This document shows positions 11,264 to 21,841 of a stretch of DNA of 64,000 nt, piece by piece; position 1 is the first letter of the stretch, and each line of letters begins with the position of its first letter. This stretch comes from Venturia oleaginea. Its lineage: Eukaryota > Ascomycota > Dothideomycetes > Venturiales > Venturiaceae. The stretch is from positions 124,001 through 188,000 of the forward strand of contig JABMLP010000031.1 of assembly GCA_013176395.1 (NCBI GenBank). The letters are read 5' to 3'. Under the pieces are notes generated by a model that was not told the origin of the DNA, did no database searches, and saw only the letters and a program-made list of their open reading frames with translations. The translations under genes and the position numbers were made by a program.

Positions 11264-11455
11264 TGTCACGGCAGGCAAAAGAGGTCATAGATTGGTCTAT
11301 TGCTCTAAGTACTGGGTGTGATAAGAGAATCTTAGGTGGAGAGCAAAAGACCTCGGAGACGCAAAGATGTAGCGCTTTAGCCACAGGTGGCTGTGCACGA
11401 CACGTTAAGGTCACGGAGTAACGTGACTGCAGGATAGCCAAGCCGTGTCGTTACA
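11264..11455 (-). repeat. 3' LTR of Gypsy-2b
   Basis: Read on the minus strand this 192 bp unit starts TGTAACGACACGGC and ends GCCGTGACA. It is immediately preceded by a polypurine tract of eleven or more G residues (the C run at 11459-11471 on the plus strand). That is the expected order polypurine tract, then 3' LTR, for the minus-strand Gypsy-2b whose pol lies at 19.4-23.5 kb. The matching 5' LTR is absent, because the 5' half of the element has been replaced by Gypsy-2a. Confidence 0.65.
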
Positions 11456-11602
11456 CTACCCCCCCCCCCCTTCAAGAAGGCCAAATCAGACCAGTGGGTA
11501 TCATTTAGGCTGGTCAATCCCAAGAAAAAACGCGTGGCAAACGCCCCTTCGCTCTGAATTTCATTGGTTGCACTGAGGCGACCGTAGGGAGCGAAAAATT
11601 TG

Positions 11603-11840
11603 ATCTATCTCCATCTCGCCACGCCTTCGGATCACGGTCATCTGGCACGTTTTATCTGTTGATTGGCCGGACGCAGGCCAGGGCACGTGAATTTTCATTG
11701 TGAGCGAGCAAGCCATTGAGCCCTGAGCCATACAGGCTTCCTCAGCCACACGGGGCTTCAGCCACGGGGTAGGTCTCAGGATGGCATGCCCACGGCTCAA
11801 TTGCTTCTCGATTGAAGGCAAATGAGGTGCCCTACTGCCC
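11603..11840 (-). repeat. YR element split repeat B2
   Basis: 238 bp, nearly identical to B1 (11997-12234). It forms the outer 3' end of the element on the minus strand, ending GGAGATAGAT. Together with A2 and the 40 bp spacer at 11841-11880 it makes the 394 bp A-B unit that also occurs alone at 23471-23864. Confidence 0.85.
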
Positions 11841-11880
11841 GCACGTATAAGACGTTGACTACAGGGTGTAGGCGGGTGGG

Positions 11881-11997
11881 AATCTAGATACAAGACGAGC
11901 CTCAGAGGGCTCAGAAGTCGTGCGATATGCGAGATCGCCATGTTGTTGTTGTCGCTTGGTCGGACGAGGCCCTTGCTCCACCAGATAGACACTAGCA
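11881..11997 (-). repeat. YR element split repeat A2
   Basis: 117 bp copy of A1 (17768-17884), starting TGCTAGTGTCTATCTGG on the minus strand. It abuts B1 directly. Confidence 0.85.
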
Positions 11998-12234
11998 TCT
12001 ATCTCCATCTCGCCACGCCTTCGGATCACGGTCATCTGGCACGTTTTATCTGTTGATTGGCCGGACGCAGGCCAGGGCACGTGAATTTTCATTGTGAGCG
12101 AGCAAGCCATTGAGCCCTGAGCCATACAGGCTTCCTCAGCCACACGGGGCTTCAGCCACGGGGTAGGTCTCAGGATGGCATGCCCACGGCTCAATTGCTT
12201 CTCGATTGAAGGCAAATGAGGTGCCCTACTGCCC
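11997..12234 (-). repeat. YR element split repeat B1
   Basis: 238 bp copy of B2 placed internal to A2. At 12234 the similarity to B2 and its spacer ends and unique internal sequence begins, which defines the inner edge of B1. Confidence 0.85.
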
Positions 12235-12390
12235 AGAAGCGAAGCGCCTGCGGCCCAGACAAACAAGAAGGAAACGAGGTGGGATAGGAGGCGAGTCTGT
12301 ACGACATACTCGGTCCAGGGTAGAGGCGAGAAACACAGCGGTGTAGCGAAGCAGAGTATAGCTTTTGGCGATCGGGTGAACACAACGGTG

Positions 12391-13479
12391 TCATATCAGG
12401 AACAGGCGACTGATTGCAAGCTGCTGTTCGAACGAACGGGATATGTAACGGAGGAAAGCTTCGGAGGACCATCGACCCGCTGCCTTAAGCTCGAGCTCAG
12501 GCACTCCCTTCGCAGCTGCGTCCGTAGCAGCACCCCTGCGGAAGGAATGGCCTGTGTAGGACTTGTCGTCCAGCGAGGAGATAATACCAGTAGCGAGGAG
12601 GCGTCGGCGTAGTTGCATGTGTACAGCAGCGGCCGAACAATGCCCTTTGCCGATGTCGAAGAGAGGCGCCGAAAGCGGCTTCGGATCGTGCCTGAAAAGT
12701 CTTACCAGGGCGGCTACTGCACAGGTAGGTTTTCCCGTTGCGGCGATGGAGATGGGAACGCCCTGATTAGCGTAATCGGTCTTGCTACGCTTCAGGAAAA
12801 TAGAGACCCCGTAAGGCTGATGGCTAGGCGTATGACGATGGAAGGCGATATCGCTCCGTAAGACGTGAGTATAGGAGAACAGCGGGTGCTCCCTATCTCT
12901 TCTAGTGTAAGCCAGCTCGCCAAGGCGGAAGAAACCAGCATAGGCCACCTTGAAGAGAGTGTCGAGATTGAGGTCGGCTCCGGTGGTCGGTTCCACAGCC
13001 GTCAGTCCCTCAAGGATGCGTACAGTAATAGGGAGCCTATTCTTGCGCTTCGGAGGCCTGAGGTTGAGAGCCCCCTGTCTTGCGCGTAGGAGCATCGGAT
13101 CAGCGAACGCGCTGATAGGGTATCCCAGGTCGATATGCTTTGAACGTACTGCGGAGAGGTAGCTGGCCGCTGTAGCGCCGGAAATGATGCCTTTCGCTCC
13201 TCCAGTAATGACACGCCTTGCCATCCATTCGCCGAGATTGAGGGGTTCTGCGGGATAGTCTACACAGCCCTCCAGCGTACAGAACCTCTCCCAGCTCTTG
13301 ATACCCGCGCCGTACGTGTTGCGCGTGTTCTGGGCCAAGCCGTACCATAAGAGGGTAATATACTCATCAGAGAGGCCAAGGTTTCGCTCGCGAAGGGTAC
13401 GGAGGAAGAACCTATGAACTGTAGGGAGGAGCTCGCTATCGTAGGAAGTATACTCGAGGCTAGGTGCTGGACGAAGCAC
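12391..13479 (-). CDS. Tyrosine recombinase of the YR retrotransposon
   Basis: An integrase of the lambda/Cre type, used by DIRS-order elements to insert circular DNA without target duplication. Over 362 codons it shows the catalytic set: Arg185 in GFFRLGEL, His311 and Arg314 in GHSFRRGAA, Trp337 in GRWSSE and Tyr345 in FLRYIS. The first ~140 residues form the expected N-terminal SAM-like binding domain (NTRNTYGAGIKSWERFC). The frame is uninterrupted. The first listed codon is GTG and the frame stays open upstream (TKLANVLRPAP), so the true start is unresolved and expression may depend on frameshifting or reinitiation after the RT gene. Crypton recombinase is excluded by the adjacent RT. Confidence 0.88.
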   Translation of the reverse strand: MLRPAPSLEYTSYDSELLPTVHRFFLRTLRERNLGLSDEYITLLWYGLAQNTRNTYGAGIKSWERFCTLEGCVDYPAEPLNLGEWMARRVITGGAKGIISGATAASYLSAVRSKHIDLGYPISAFADPMLLRARQGALNLRPPKRKNRLPITVRILEGLTAVEPTTGADLNLDTLFKVAYAGFFRLGELAYTRRDREHPLFSYTHVLRSDIAFHRHTPSHQPYGVSIFLKRSKTDYANQGVPISIAATGKPTCAVAALVRLFRHDPKPLSAPLFDIGKGHCSAAAVHMQLRRRLLATGIISSLDDKSYTGHSFRRGAATDAAAKGVPELELKAAGRWSSEAFLRYISRSFEQQLAISRLFLI

Positions 13480-13639
13480 GTTAGCAAGCTTTGTACGAGT
13501 ACCGGAGTCCGACCAGGGTATCTGCCGAACGTCGGCGATAGCAGAGTAGCATGGCGCTTAAGCCGATGAGCCTGCAAAGAACGGCTGCCACGAACAGCGC
13601 GCCAAGCCCAAAGTTGCAATCCCCGGGATAGCAAGAATT

Positions 13640-15640
13640 CAACGGAACTGTAAGGACGATAGCGGAGAGCCCCATCGGAGGCAGAGCCAGACGATACGAT
13701 CGAAACTAGACTCGCGAGGGCGTCGGCCAGATGTACCTATAGAGATGGTCCCCAACGGAGGAATGCAACGGCAACGGCAACGGCCTCCATCTCTTAGGGT
13801 TGATAAACGCCGAACGATCGGACGGCTCAACAATAGTTCAACGGAACTGTAAGATCGAAAGCGGTGAGCCCCATCGGAGGCAGAGCTAGACGATACGATC
13901 GAAACTAGACTCGCGAGGGCGTCGGCCAGATGTACCTATAGAGATGGTCCCCAACGGAGGAATGCAACGGCAACGGCAACGGCCTCCATCTCTTAGGGTT
14001 GATAAACGCCGAACGATCGGACGGCTCAACAATAGTTCAACGGAACTGTAAGATCGAAAGCGGTGAGCCCCATCGGAGGCAGAGCCAGACGATACGATCG
14101 AAACTAGACTCGCGAGAGCGTCGGCCAGATGTACCTATAGAGATGGTCCCCAACGGAGGAATGCAACGGCAACGGCAACGCCCTCCATCTCTTTAGGGTT
14201 GATAAACGCCGAACGATCGGACGGTTCACCAATAGTTCAGCGGAACTGTGAGATCGAAAACGGTGAGCCCCATCGGAGGCAGAGCTAGACGATACGATCG
14301 AAACTAGACTCGAGAGAGGGCGTCGGCCGGATGTACCTATAGAGATGGTCCCCAACGGAGGAATGCAACGGCAACGGCAACGGCCTCCATCTCTTTAGGG
14401 TTGATAAACGCCGAACGATCGGACGGTTCACCAATAGTTCAGCGGAACTGTGAGATCGAAAACGGTGAGCCCCATCGGAGGCAGAGCTAGACGATACGAT
14501 CGAAACTAGACTCGCGAGGGCGTCGGCCAGATGTACCTATAGAGATGGTCCCCAACGGAGGAATGCAACGGCAACGGCAACGGCCTCCATCTCTTTAGGG
14601 TTGATAAACGCCGAACGATCGGACGGTTCACCAATAGTTCAGCGGAACTGTGAGATCGAAAACGGTGAGCCCCATCGGAGGCAGAGCTAGACGATACGAT
14701 CGAAACTAGACTCGCGAGGGCGTCGGCCAGATGTACCTATAGAGATGGTCCCCAACGGAGGAATGCAACGGCAACGGCAACGGCCTCCATCTCTTTAGGG
14801 TTGATAAACGCCGAACGATCGGACGGTTCACCAATAGTTCAGCGGAACTGTGAGATCGAAAACGGTGAGCCCCATCGGAGGCAGAGCTAGACGATACGAT
14901 CGAAACTAGACTCGAGAGAGGGCGTCGGCCGGATGTACCTATAGAGATGGTCCCCAACGGAGGAATGCAACGGCAACGGCAACGGCCTCCATCTCTTTAG
15001 GGTTGATAAACGCCGAACGATCGGACGGTTCACCAATAGTTCAACGGAACTATAAGATCGAAAGCGGTGAGCCCCATCGGAGGCAGAGCTAGACGATACG
15101 ATCGAAACTAGACTCGCGAGGGCGTCGGCCAGATGTACCTATAGAGATGGTCCCCAACGGAGGAATGCAACGGCAACGGCAACGGCCTCCATCTCTTTAG
15201 GGTTGATAAACGCCGAACGATCGGACGGTTCACCAATAGTTCAACGGAACTGTAAGATCGAAAGCGGTGAGCCTCATCGGAGGCAGAGCTAGACGATAAG
15301 ATCGAAACTAGACTCGAGAGAGGGCGTCGGCCGGATGTACCTATAGAGATGGTCCCCAACGGAGGAATGCAACGGCAACGGCAACGGCCTCCATCTCTTT
15401 AGGGTTGATAAACGCCGAACGATCGGACGGTTCACCAATAGTTCAGCGGAACTGAGATCGAAAAAGGTGAGCCCCATCGGAGGCAGCTAGACGATACGAT
15501 CGAAAACTAGACTCGAGAGAGGGCGTCGGCCGGATATGCCTATAGAGATGGTCCCCAACGGAGGAATGCAACGGCAACGGCAACGGCCTCCATCTCTTTA
15601 GGGTTAATAAAGGCCGAACGATCGGACGGTTCAACAATAG
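13640..15640 (-). repeat. Ten-unit ~200 bp satellite array inside the YR element
   Basis: Ten tandem units of 199-202 bp. The landmark GGTCCCCAACGG recurs at 13747, 13946, 14145, 14347, 14547, 14747, 14949, 15149, 15351 and 15550. Each unit is two separate pieces of the adjoining RNase H gene joined together: one like 15640-15735 and one like 15893-15995, skipping the 157 bp between them. Unit length is not a steady multiple of three, so the array does not simply extend the protein. It lies between the RT/RNase H stop and the recombinase gene. Confidence 0.92.
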
Positions 15641-15641
15641 T

Positions 15642-17171
15642 TCAGCGGAACTGTGAGATCGAAAGCGGTGAGCCCCATTGGGGGCAGAGCCAGGCGATAC
15701 GATCAAACTGGACTCGAGAGAGGGCATCGGCCAGGCCGTTAGCCGTAGATGGAAGCCAGCGGGCTTCGATAACAATATCGCAGGCAGCGGCCTGAGTAAC
15801 AATAGTGCGGAGATGGGTGTTGCTCTCACCACGAACAGCCTCCTTCGTCAACCCGGCCACGGCCGTAGAGTTGTCACAGTGGATAACGACCCGATTATGT
15901 GCCCAGAGAGACGGTCCCCAACGGAGGAATGCGACGGCAACAGCCTCCATCTCCTTAGGGTTGATAAACGCCGAACGATTGGACGGTTCAGCAATAAAAG
16001 CATGCTCGATTGCGATACTATTGGTGTAATCCCCCCAAGAGACATCGGTCTCAGAGGACTCGAAAAAGAAGCCGCCGAGGCTTTGTTGTCCGGAGGCATC
16101 AGTGAAAAGGTGGAAACAACGGCGCTTTCGATAATCGAAGAAGTAGACCCCGTTGGTTAGCTCGAGCGCATGGAGCCACCAGAGAAGGTCGTCTCGTACA
16201 CCGCTAGTCAGGGCTCGGCGAAAGTGCCGATTGACTTCTCCGTATGCTCCGCTCAGGTAGTCCCAGATCGATCGAGTGTAAACCCGGCCAAGGCGGATGA
16301 CGGCACTGGCCCAACTGAGCCGCCCGGCGAGGGACTTCGTATCCCGGAGCCGCGGCCTTGTCTCGGAGAGGTGATCACGGATAGCCTGGATCAAATAATC
16401 TCTCTTCTCGTCGGAGAGACGCAGTTCCAAGCGTACCGTATCAACCAGAAGACCTAATATCTCGACGGCCGTGCCGACCACGTCTTTGGCATCCTTGCGA
16501 GGAATCCCAAGTCGATCGGTGGTCTTGATCCAGAGTTCCGAAACGCGGTCCGAAATTTCTTGAGACGTACACACAAACATAAAATCATCAAGGTAGTGCT
16601 CGATCGCGGTAGGGATACTGCGCGTGCCGGCCTGCTCGTCGAGAGCCCAATGGAGACCTTCCGCAAAGAGATTGAAGATAAATGGCGCAGTCCTGAGACC
16701 GAAAGGGAGGCAGAGTTCTTGATAATTGACGCCGTTGAGGCAAAACCCAAGATACCGGGACGAAATGAGATCCACAGGGATGTTGCGAAAAGCGTGCGCA
16801 ATGTCGCGTTTCATCAGAAGACAGCCCCGGCCTGTACGAAGGACGTGCTGAACAATTCTGTCGACTCTGGTGTACTGTAGCTTGCCAAACACGCGTGGAA
16901 TGGCGTCGTTGACTGAAGTTTGGGGCGGCCAAGAGAGGTCGTGGATCCGGCGTAAGGTTCCGTCTTGTTTTGGGACCATCCCAAGAGGAGCGATAAACAG
17001 GCCCGGGTCTGTAGAGATAGCCAATCGGCCGGCGGCCAGCTCCTTCGCAACGTAGCCCGTAGCTTCGGCTACGGTCGCCTCGTCGGAGAAGTAGTTGTTC
17101 GAAACGCCGCGTACGCGAATCGTATGAGGCTCGCGGATCCCGATGGAGGCGCCGTACGTGAGTCCGTACTG
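15642..17171 (-). CDS. Reverse transcriptase-RNase H of the YR retrotransposon
   Basis: The frame is open from just after a TAA at 17172-17174 and has no ATG near its beginning (the 460-codon core opens with TTG at 17024). It overlaps the gag-like frame, so it is probably made by frameshifting. The N-terminal block SNNYFSDEATVAEATGYVAK, then ELAAGRL and PLGMVPKQDGTLRRIHDLS, is typical of DIRS-order RT. The catalytic motif is EHYLDDFMFV (YxDD). RNase H follows with LFTDASGQQSLGG, NPKEMEAVAVAF, HCDNSTAVAGL and NGLADALSR, carrying the acidic residues. Beyond that the frame reads into the first unit-like sequence of the satellite and ends ISQFR. No methyltransferase domain is seen, which agrees with Ngaro/PAT rather than DIRS1. 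Confidence 0.88.
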   Translation of the reverse strand, partial: QYGLTYGASIGIREPHTIRVRGVSNNYFSDEATVAEATGYVAKELAAGRLAISTDPGLFIAPLGMVPKQDGTLRRIHDLSWPPQTSVNDAIPRVFGKLQYTRVDRIVQHVLRTGRGCLLMKRDIAHAFRNIPVDLISSRYLGFCLNGVNYQELCLPFGLRTAPFIFNLFAEGLHWALDEQAGTRSIPTAIEHYLDDFMFVCTSQEISDRVSELWIKTTDRLGIPRKDAKDVVGTAVEILGLLVDTVRLELRLSDEKRDYLIQAIRDHLSETRPRLRDTKSLAGRLSWASAVIRLGRVYTRSIWDYLSGAYGEVNRHFRRALTSGVRDDLLWWLHALELTNGVYFFDYRKRRCFHLFTDASGQQSLGGFFFESSETDVSWGDYTNSIAIEHAFIAEPSNRSAFINPKEMEAVAVAFLRWGPSLWAHNRVVIHCDNSTAVAGLTKEAVRGESNTHLRTIVTQAAACDIVIEARWLPSTANGLADALSRVQFDRIAWLCPQWGSPLSISQFR

Positions 17172-17516
17172 TTATCCGGCTCAGTCGCCCCCGGACGACT
17201 GGTGCCATGCGGTAGTTCTAGTAAAGAGCCCTCCCTAATTTTTGCAAGGCGCGCCGCCGCTTCTTCGCGTTTGACCTGCATCTGGAGGTCGCGCTCCTCC
17301 TTTTCGCGGTCCATCCTTAGCCTGTGAGCCTCTACGGCGCGAGCCTCAGCGGCCTGGGCATTGTTGATCGCGACCGTGAAGATGACCTCTGGGTCTCGAA
17401 GACAATAGAGGGGGATCGGGTACGAGAGGAGCGAGTAGAGTGACCCGGTGGTAGGGATAAGTTGATAGGAACCGACGCGGTGATATCCTTCTTCGGAGGC
17501 ATAAAGAAAGCGGTAT
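17069..17516 (-). pseudogene. Gag-like frame of the YR retrotransposon (5' part decayed)
   Basis: A continuous frame of about 149 codons runs from a TAG near 17518 to the stop at 17069. It starts YRFLYASEEGYHRVGSY and contains a charged, coiled-coil-like region (MDREKEERDLQMQVKREE) followed by a Ser/Thr/Pro-rich tail. Its position directly 5' of RT and its overlap with it suit a gag product. Sequence between 17519 and A1 (17768) has stops in all frames, so the N-terminal half is lost or degenerate. There is no zinc knuckle. Confidence 0.45.
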
Positions 17517-17767
17517 AACTATTTAAAATCGTTAGCAGGTCAGCTCTGTTAATAAGTACAGAGCCCTAGAGATGCCAAGGAGCTCTTTGGAAGGGATTTC
17601 TGATGCTGGTGCAATATAACGATGCCCAAGACGTCGTCGAGGCCAGCGGTGTACTTGAAAAGTCTGTCGAGAAGCGGTGAACGGCTAAGCGCGGCGCGCG
17701 CAGCGGCGGGAAAGACTCGTAGGACGATAAGGAGAATATCGGGATGAAGGACGAGTCCTACAACAAC

Positions 17768-17884
17768 AATCTAGATACAAGACGAGCCTCAGAGGGCTCA
17801 GAAGTCGTGCGATATGCGAGATCGCCATGTTGTTGTTGTCGCTTGGTCGGACGAGGCCCTTGCTCCACCAGATAGACACTAGCA
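17768..17884 (-). repeat. YR element split repeat A1
   Basis: 117 bp, matching A2 (11881-11997). It is the 5' terminus of the element on the minus strand. Its outer edge adjoins 33 bp of Gypsy-2b UTR and then the pogo element H. Confidence 0.85.
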
Positions 17885-17919
17885 GTAAAATCCCGCTAAA
17901 ATCCAATAAGTTATATATA

Positions 17920-19343
17920 ACGTATTCCACCATCGAGTGGGTCAACCCATCGAGCGGGTCAGTTTATGCCAAGACCAGCTGCTCCCTTATCAACACAATA
18001 TGTCTCAACAACAAAACGCGCAATCATCTAACAGAGAAGGCAGAATCCAACTTGCCCTTTCTGCCTACAATACCCACCAATTCCGAAGCCTCCGGCGCGC
18101 TGCTGAGGCGTTTGATATACCTCCTTCAACATTAACTAGGCGATATAACGGAATTACGTATCGCCTAGATACTCGCAACGCCCGACACAAGCTCACTACG
18201 ACTGAAGAGCAGACAATCGTCCAATACATCCTCGACCTCGATTCGCGAGGATTCGCGCCCCGGCTGTGTGAGGTAGCAGATATGGCGGATAAACTACTGG
18301 GTGTACGCGGTGGAGAGCCAGTAGGGAAAAACTGGGCTGAGAGGTTCATAACGCGCTCAGATAAGCTCAAGATGGCCTTTAATCGAGCTAAGGATAGGAT
18401 ACAGGCTGCTTATTTTGGACGGCCATGAGAGCCATCTCAGCCAGGATTTCAAGGACTACTGCCTCGAAAACAAGATTATAACCCTCTGCATGCCATCGCA
18501 CTCATCGCATATACTCCAGCCCCTTGACGTGGTCTGCTTCTCGCCGTTGAAGCGCAAGTACTCCCAACGCGTCCGGGACTTGGCACGCCGACGCGTGTAC
18601 CATATCAACAAGGAAGGCTTTCTCCTTGCCTTCAAAGACGCGTTTTTCGACGTGTTTACTAAAGAGAACTGTCATAAGGCTTTTGAGGCAGTAGGGCTAG
18701 TCCCTATCGACGCGCAGGTGGTGTTGGATCGCCTTGAAGTACGGCTACGAACCCCGCCAGAAACCCATCTCCCAGAAACGCCGTGGCAGTCCAAGACTCC
18801 AAGTAATACTCATGAATTTGGATCCCAATCCAAGCTCGTAAGCGACTCTTTTACTCGGTCACCAGTTACTGCCCAGGCAGGCTTTTCCCAGCTTGTCAAG
18901 GGCGCTGAATTGATGCCGCACCAAAACGCTCTACTTGTTGCGCGCAACCGCGAGCTTGAAGAGCAATTGGCAGTAATGACGAAGCGAAAATGGCGCAAAA
19001 GGAAGTGGATCCAGCAAGGTGGTACTTTGGAGTATGGGACTGCAGCAGCGCAGGTAGCTGCAGAGGCGTCTGTAGCGCCTCAGGGATCGAAGAAGGCTCG
19101 TGGTAGTGGTGATCAAGAAACAGCCCGACCAACTCAACAGCGCTGTGGGAACTGCGGCGCAACTGGGCATAATGCGCGAACTTGTAAAAAAGATATCAAG
19201 ATATCTTCTGAATCAGATAGCAGCACGACGGACTTAGAATCTATTGTTGATAGCGATTAAATTGAAGAGTCGTAACATAAGTTGATCGTGCCAAGCCTTT
19301 TTGACCCGCTCGATGGGTTGACCCGCTCGATAGTGGAATACGT
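17920..19343 (+). mobile_element. Fot1/pogo transposon H (internally deleted)
   Basis: 1424 bp with ends ACGTATTCCACCATCGAG and its near-perfect inverted partner, TA duplications (17918-17919 and 19344-19345), and a subterminal direct repeat of the CATCGAGYGGGTCA type in each TIR. It lies in the 3' UTR of Gypsy-2b. The transposase has lost its middle, so it is a deletion derivative close to the intact element F. Confidence 0.9.
18000..19260 (+). pseudogene. Pogo transposase of H, deleted in the DDE core
   Basis: The start MSQQQNAQSSNREG aligns with the F transposase. The helix-turn-helix regions are intact up to FNRAKDR (about codon 136). The frame then breaks (stop at 18426-18428). In the overlapping frame from about 18410 sequence resumes at LDGHESHLSQDFKDYC and runs to the zinc knuckle CGNCGATGHNARTC and a natural stop after SIVDSD. 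About 120 residues containing the first catalytic Asp (NFDE in F) are missing. The second (DGHESH) and third (LQPLDV) remain. The deletion joint lies near a short GGATA repeat. H could be moved only by an enzyme supplied elsewhere, for example by F. Confidence 0.88.
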
Positions 19344-19450
19344 TAACTTATATATATATTTTTCAATCCTCTTTCCATCAATCCAGAGTGATTGGCGACC
19401 TTTGCGCAAAAAAACTCTCTCACAATCCGGTTAGCTCTATTCCACCATCA

Positions 19451-20157
19451 TCAACGCTTCATCATCCTTGTTCTCATTCTCGTCACTCTTCCGCCCACTG
19501 CGGCGTTATCCATGTCATATGGAAGGTCATCAATCTCTCGGTCAAAGGCATCCTGCCAGTTATCCAGTCTTGCAGGTGGTCCAGGCCTATCAGGGTAGTC
19601 TTTGTGGTAGAGGCGCAGCAGTGTAGGTGAATTTTTGAAGCTCTCTGCGTCGTACCAGGTGTTATCTGTATCCCATCCCTTCCAGCTTACCTTGTATTGT
19701 AATTTCTGATAGTAAATGCGACTTCCAAGGATAGATTCCATCTCCCATTCCACATGGTTGTCCACTGTGTAGGAGTCATTGACGTCGTTGTCATTGAGCT
19801 GGCCTTGCAGCCCTACCATTTCGGCCTTGCGGAGGCGATCTGAGTGGAACACGTTGTGTATCTTGTAGCTGGCAGGAAGCTGCACAATCCAACTATGGTA
19901 ATACTTTTGATAATCTTGAAAGGCCCTGCTACAGGGTTATCCAATTTGTCAGATGGTCGGTCGGTCTTCCAGGCTTTCTTAGTAATGTACACATAGTCAT
20001 TGACGTCGAAATCCTCAAGTCTTCTCTTCTTGTTGGCCTGCACTGACTGGCGATCTTGCGCTTTTAGGAGTTGATTTCGAGCGAACTCCCAAGCCTCATG
20101 CATTTGGGTGCTGTAACTTTGTGCTTCTTCTCGATTGAGCCGCTGCAATGAGGTCAT
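19451..20157 (-). pseudogene. Gypsy-2b integrase C-terminus and chromodomain (frameshifted)
   Basis: Two overlapping frames (20157-19813 and 19885-19451) together give the integrase tail (VQANKKRRLEDFDVNDYVYI, then WKTDRPSDKLDNPVAGPF) and a chromodomain with EWEMESILGSR, LQYKVSWKGW and NTWYDAESF. A third break separates them from the upstream frame at 20179. A C-terminal chromodomain places the element among the chromoviruses, whose integrases are steered to marked chromatin. The frames were once a single pol. Confidence 0.85.
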
Positions 20158-20178
20158 CGGCTGCTTGTTGCGGGCATC

Positions 20179-21834
20179 TCAATCGTAATGCATTCGTAGT
20201 AGGAAACCCATTTCCAGTTCTGCAGGGGCCAGTCCGGTGGAATCGTGAGGTACGGTAGCTGCTGCAAAGTCCATGGCGGGTAGCAGTTCTGACCAATTTG
20301 TCTGATAATGATCCACGAAATGGCGGAGATTAGTCTGTAAGGCTTGATTTACAACCTCAGTCTGTCCATCAGTCTGCGCATGTTCGGCCGTGCTCAGTTT
20401 CCAGTCCATGCCTAGAATAGCAGAGAGTTCCTTGATGAAATCCGAGATAAACCTAGGGTTCCGATCGGACACAACGGTGTCAGGCAGCCCATATATACGG
20501 TAGATGTGTGTGTAGTACAATAATGCCGCATCTCTCGCCTTCACCGTCTTGTGGCAGGGCAGGGAGAATGGTCTCTTTCCAAATCGGTCAACAACCACGA
20601 AGACGTTATCATAACCATGCTTGTCTTTGTTGAATGACATGAAGTCCGTGGAGATATGTTGCCATGGTCTCTGTGCGATTGGTAAGGGTTTCAGCAATCC
20701 AGGCGTCTTATCCCTTGGCTTCTTTGCCCAGCGACATGATTGACATGCGCTCACAAAGGTGTCGATGTCGGCGTTCATCGTTGGGCAGTAAAACTGCCTG
20801 GCAACCATGATTCTAGTCTTGTTTCGTCCTGGCTGAGCTGATGGTAATGACCCATGAATCTCTTGAAGCAACTGGGTTCGCAGGTGGTCTTCTTCTGGCA
20901 CAAAAAGACGACCCTGAAACAGCAGCAGCCCATTGTCGTCTGTCAAGTGTGGATGCTTCTCGTTTCCGGCGAGGTTTCTGAATTCCTCGAGTGATATAGC
21001 AGTGCGGTTGGCTTTCAATAAGCGATCCACTAGATGTACCTGATCTCCACTGAGAGAGATGGGTAACAGTTCGACGTTTCCTATCACTGAGTCTGGGATC
21101 AACTGCATTGTTCGCCCTTGCTCGGCAATGGCCTTCTGAGTCTGAAGCTCCTCTGCTTTCCGTAACAGAGCGTCTGCAATGATGTTTTCTTTGCCGGGTC
21201 GATATACAATCTTGAAGTTGAACCCTGCAATAAAATCCGCCCATCTGGTCTGTCTTGGCCTCAGTAATCGCTTGGTGGTGAAGTACTCCAGCGCTCGGTG
21301 GTCAGTGATAGCGGTAAAGGTATCTTGAATACCTCTCAATTCACCATTGAACTCTTCCAGGCCTCGAATCAGGGCTAGCATTTCCTTGTCATGGATCTCG
21401 TAGTTCATATCATGAACGTTCATGGTCTTGCTGAAGAATGCAACAGGGTGTAGCTTACCATCATCACCTCGCTGTGATAATTGGCCTGCGACAATGCCGT
21501 CGAATGCGTCGGTCTCCATAACTGTCTCTCTGAAAGGGTCATATAGGGCTAGGACTGGTGCAGTGGTAAGGGCTTCTTTTAGTTTCTCAAAAGCGTCGAT
21601 GCAGTCTTCGTCAATGTCGAAACTGGCCGACTTCCGGGTCAGGCGAATGAGAGATCTGGCAATGCGGCCAAAGCCCTTGATGAACTTTCGATAGAAGTTA
21701 CAGAAGCCTATAAACCTCTGAATCTGCTTGGCTGATTTGGGCTGTTTCCAGTACTTGACAATAGCGATCTTTTCTGGGTCCACTCGAATACCTTCTGTAC
21801 CGATAATGAAGCCCAGATACTTGGTCTCTATCAC
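20179..21834 (-). pseudogene. Gypsy-2b RT tail, RNase H and integrase
   Basis: 551 codons that continue the upstream frame after a one-base insertion in an A run near 21838 (DIKK-SEFN-VIETKYLGF if corrected). RNase H motifs are partly kept (METDAF, NYEIHDKEMLAL). Integrase shows CQSCRWAKKPRDKTPGLLKP for the zinc finger cysteines, while the usual GHPGR histidine has become AQPGR. The catalytic residues lie in STDFMSF, VVSDRNPRF and QTDGQTEVVNQ. It is broken at both ends by frameshifts, so it is not functional as it stands. Confidence 0.85.
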
Positions 21835-21841
21835 GTTAAAC

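Larger units (their letters stand above)
11603..17884 (-). mobile_element. Ngaro/PAT-type tyrosine-recombinase retrotransposon (DIRS order)
   Basis: A 6.28 kb element with split direct repeats. Read on the minus strand it begins with A1 (17884-17768), then a gag-like frame, RT/RNase H, a satellite array and a tyrosine recombinase, and ends with B1 (12234-11997), A2 (11997-11881), a 40 bp spacer and B2 (11840-11603). A is 117 bp and B is 238 bp. The A1-B1-A2-B2 arrangement together with RT plus tyrosine recombinase is the hallmark of Ngaro/PAT elements in the DIRS order. There is no TSD, as expected when a recombinase integrates the DNA. It sits in the 3' UTR of Gypsy-2b. The gag part is decayed, while the RT and recombinase frames are open. 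Confidence 0.88.

Noticed and set aside
13640..15640. CRISPR-like or ribosomal spacer array
   Set aside because: The 200 bp units have no unique spacers and derive from the RNase H gene of the host element.
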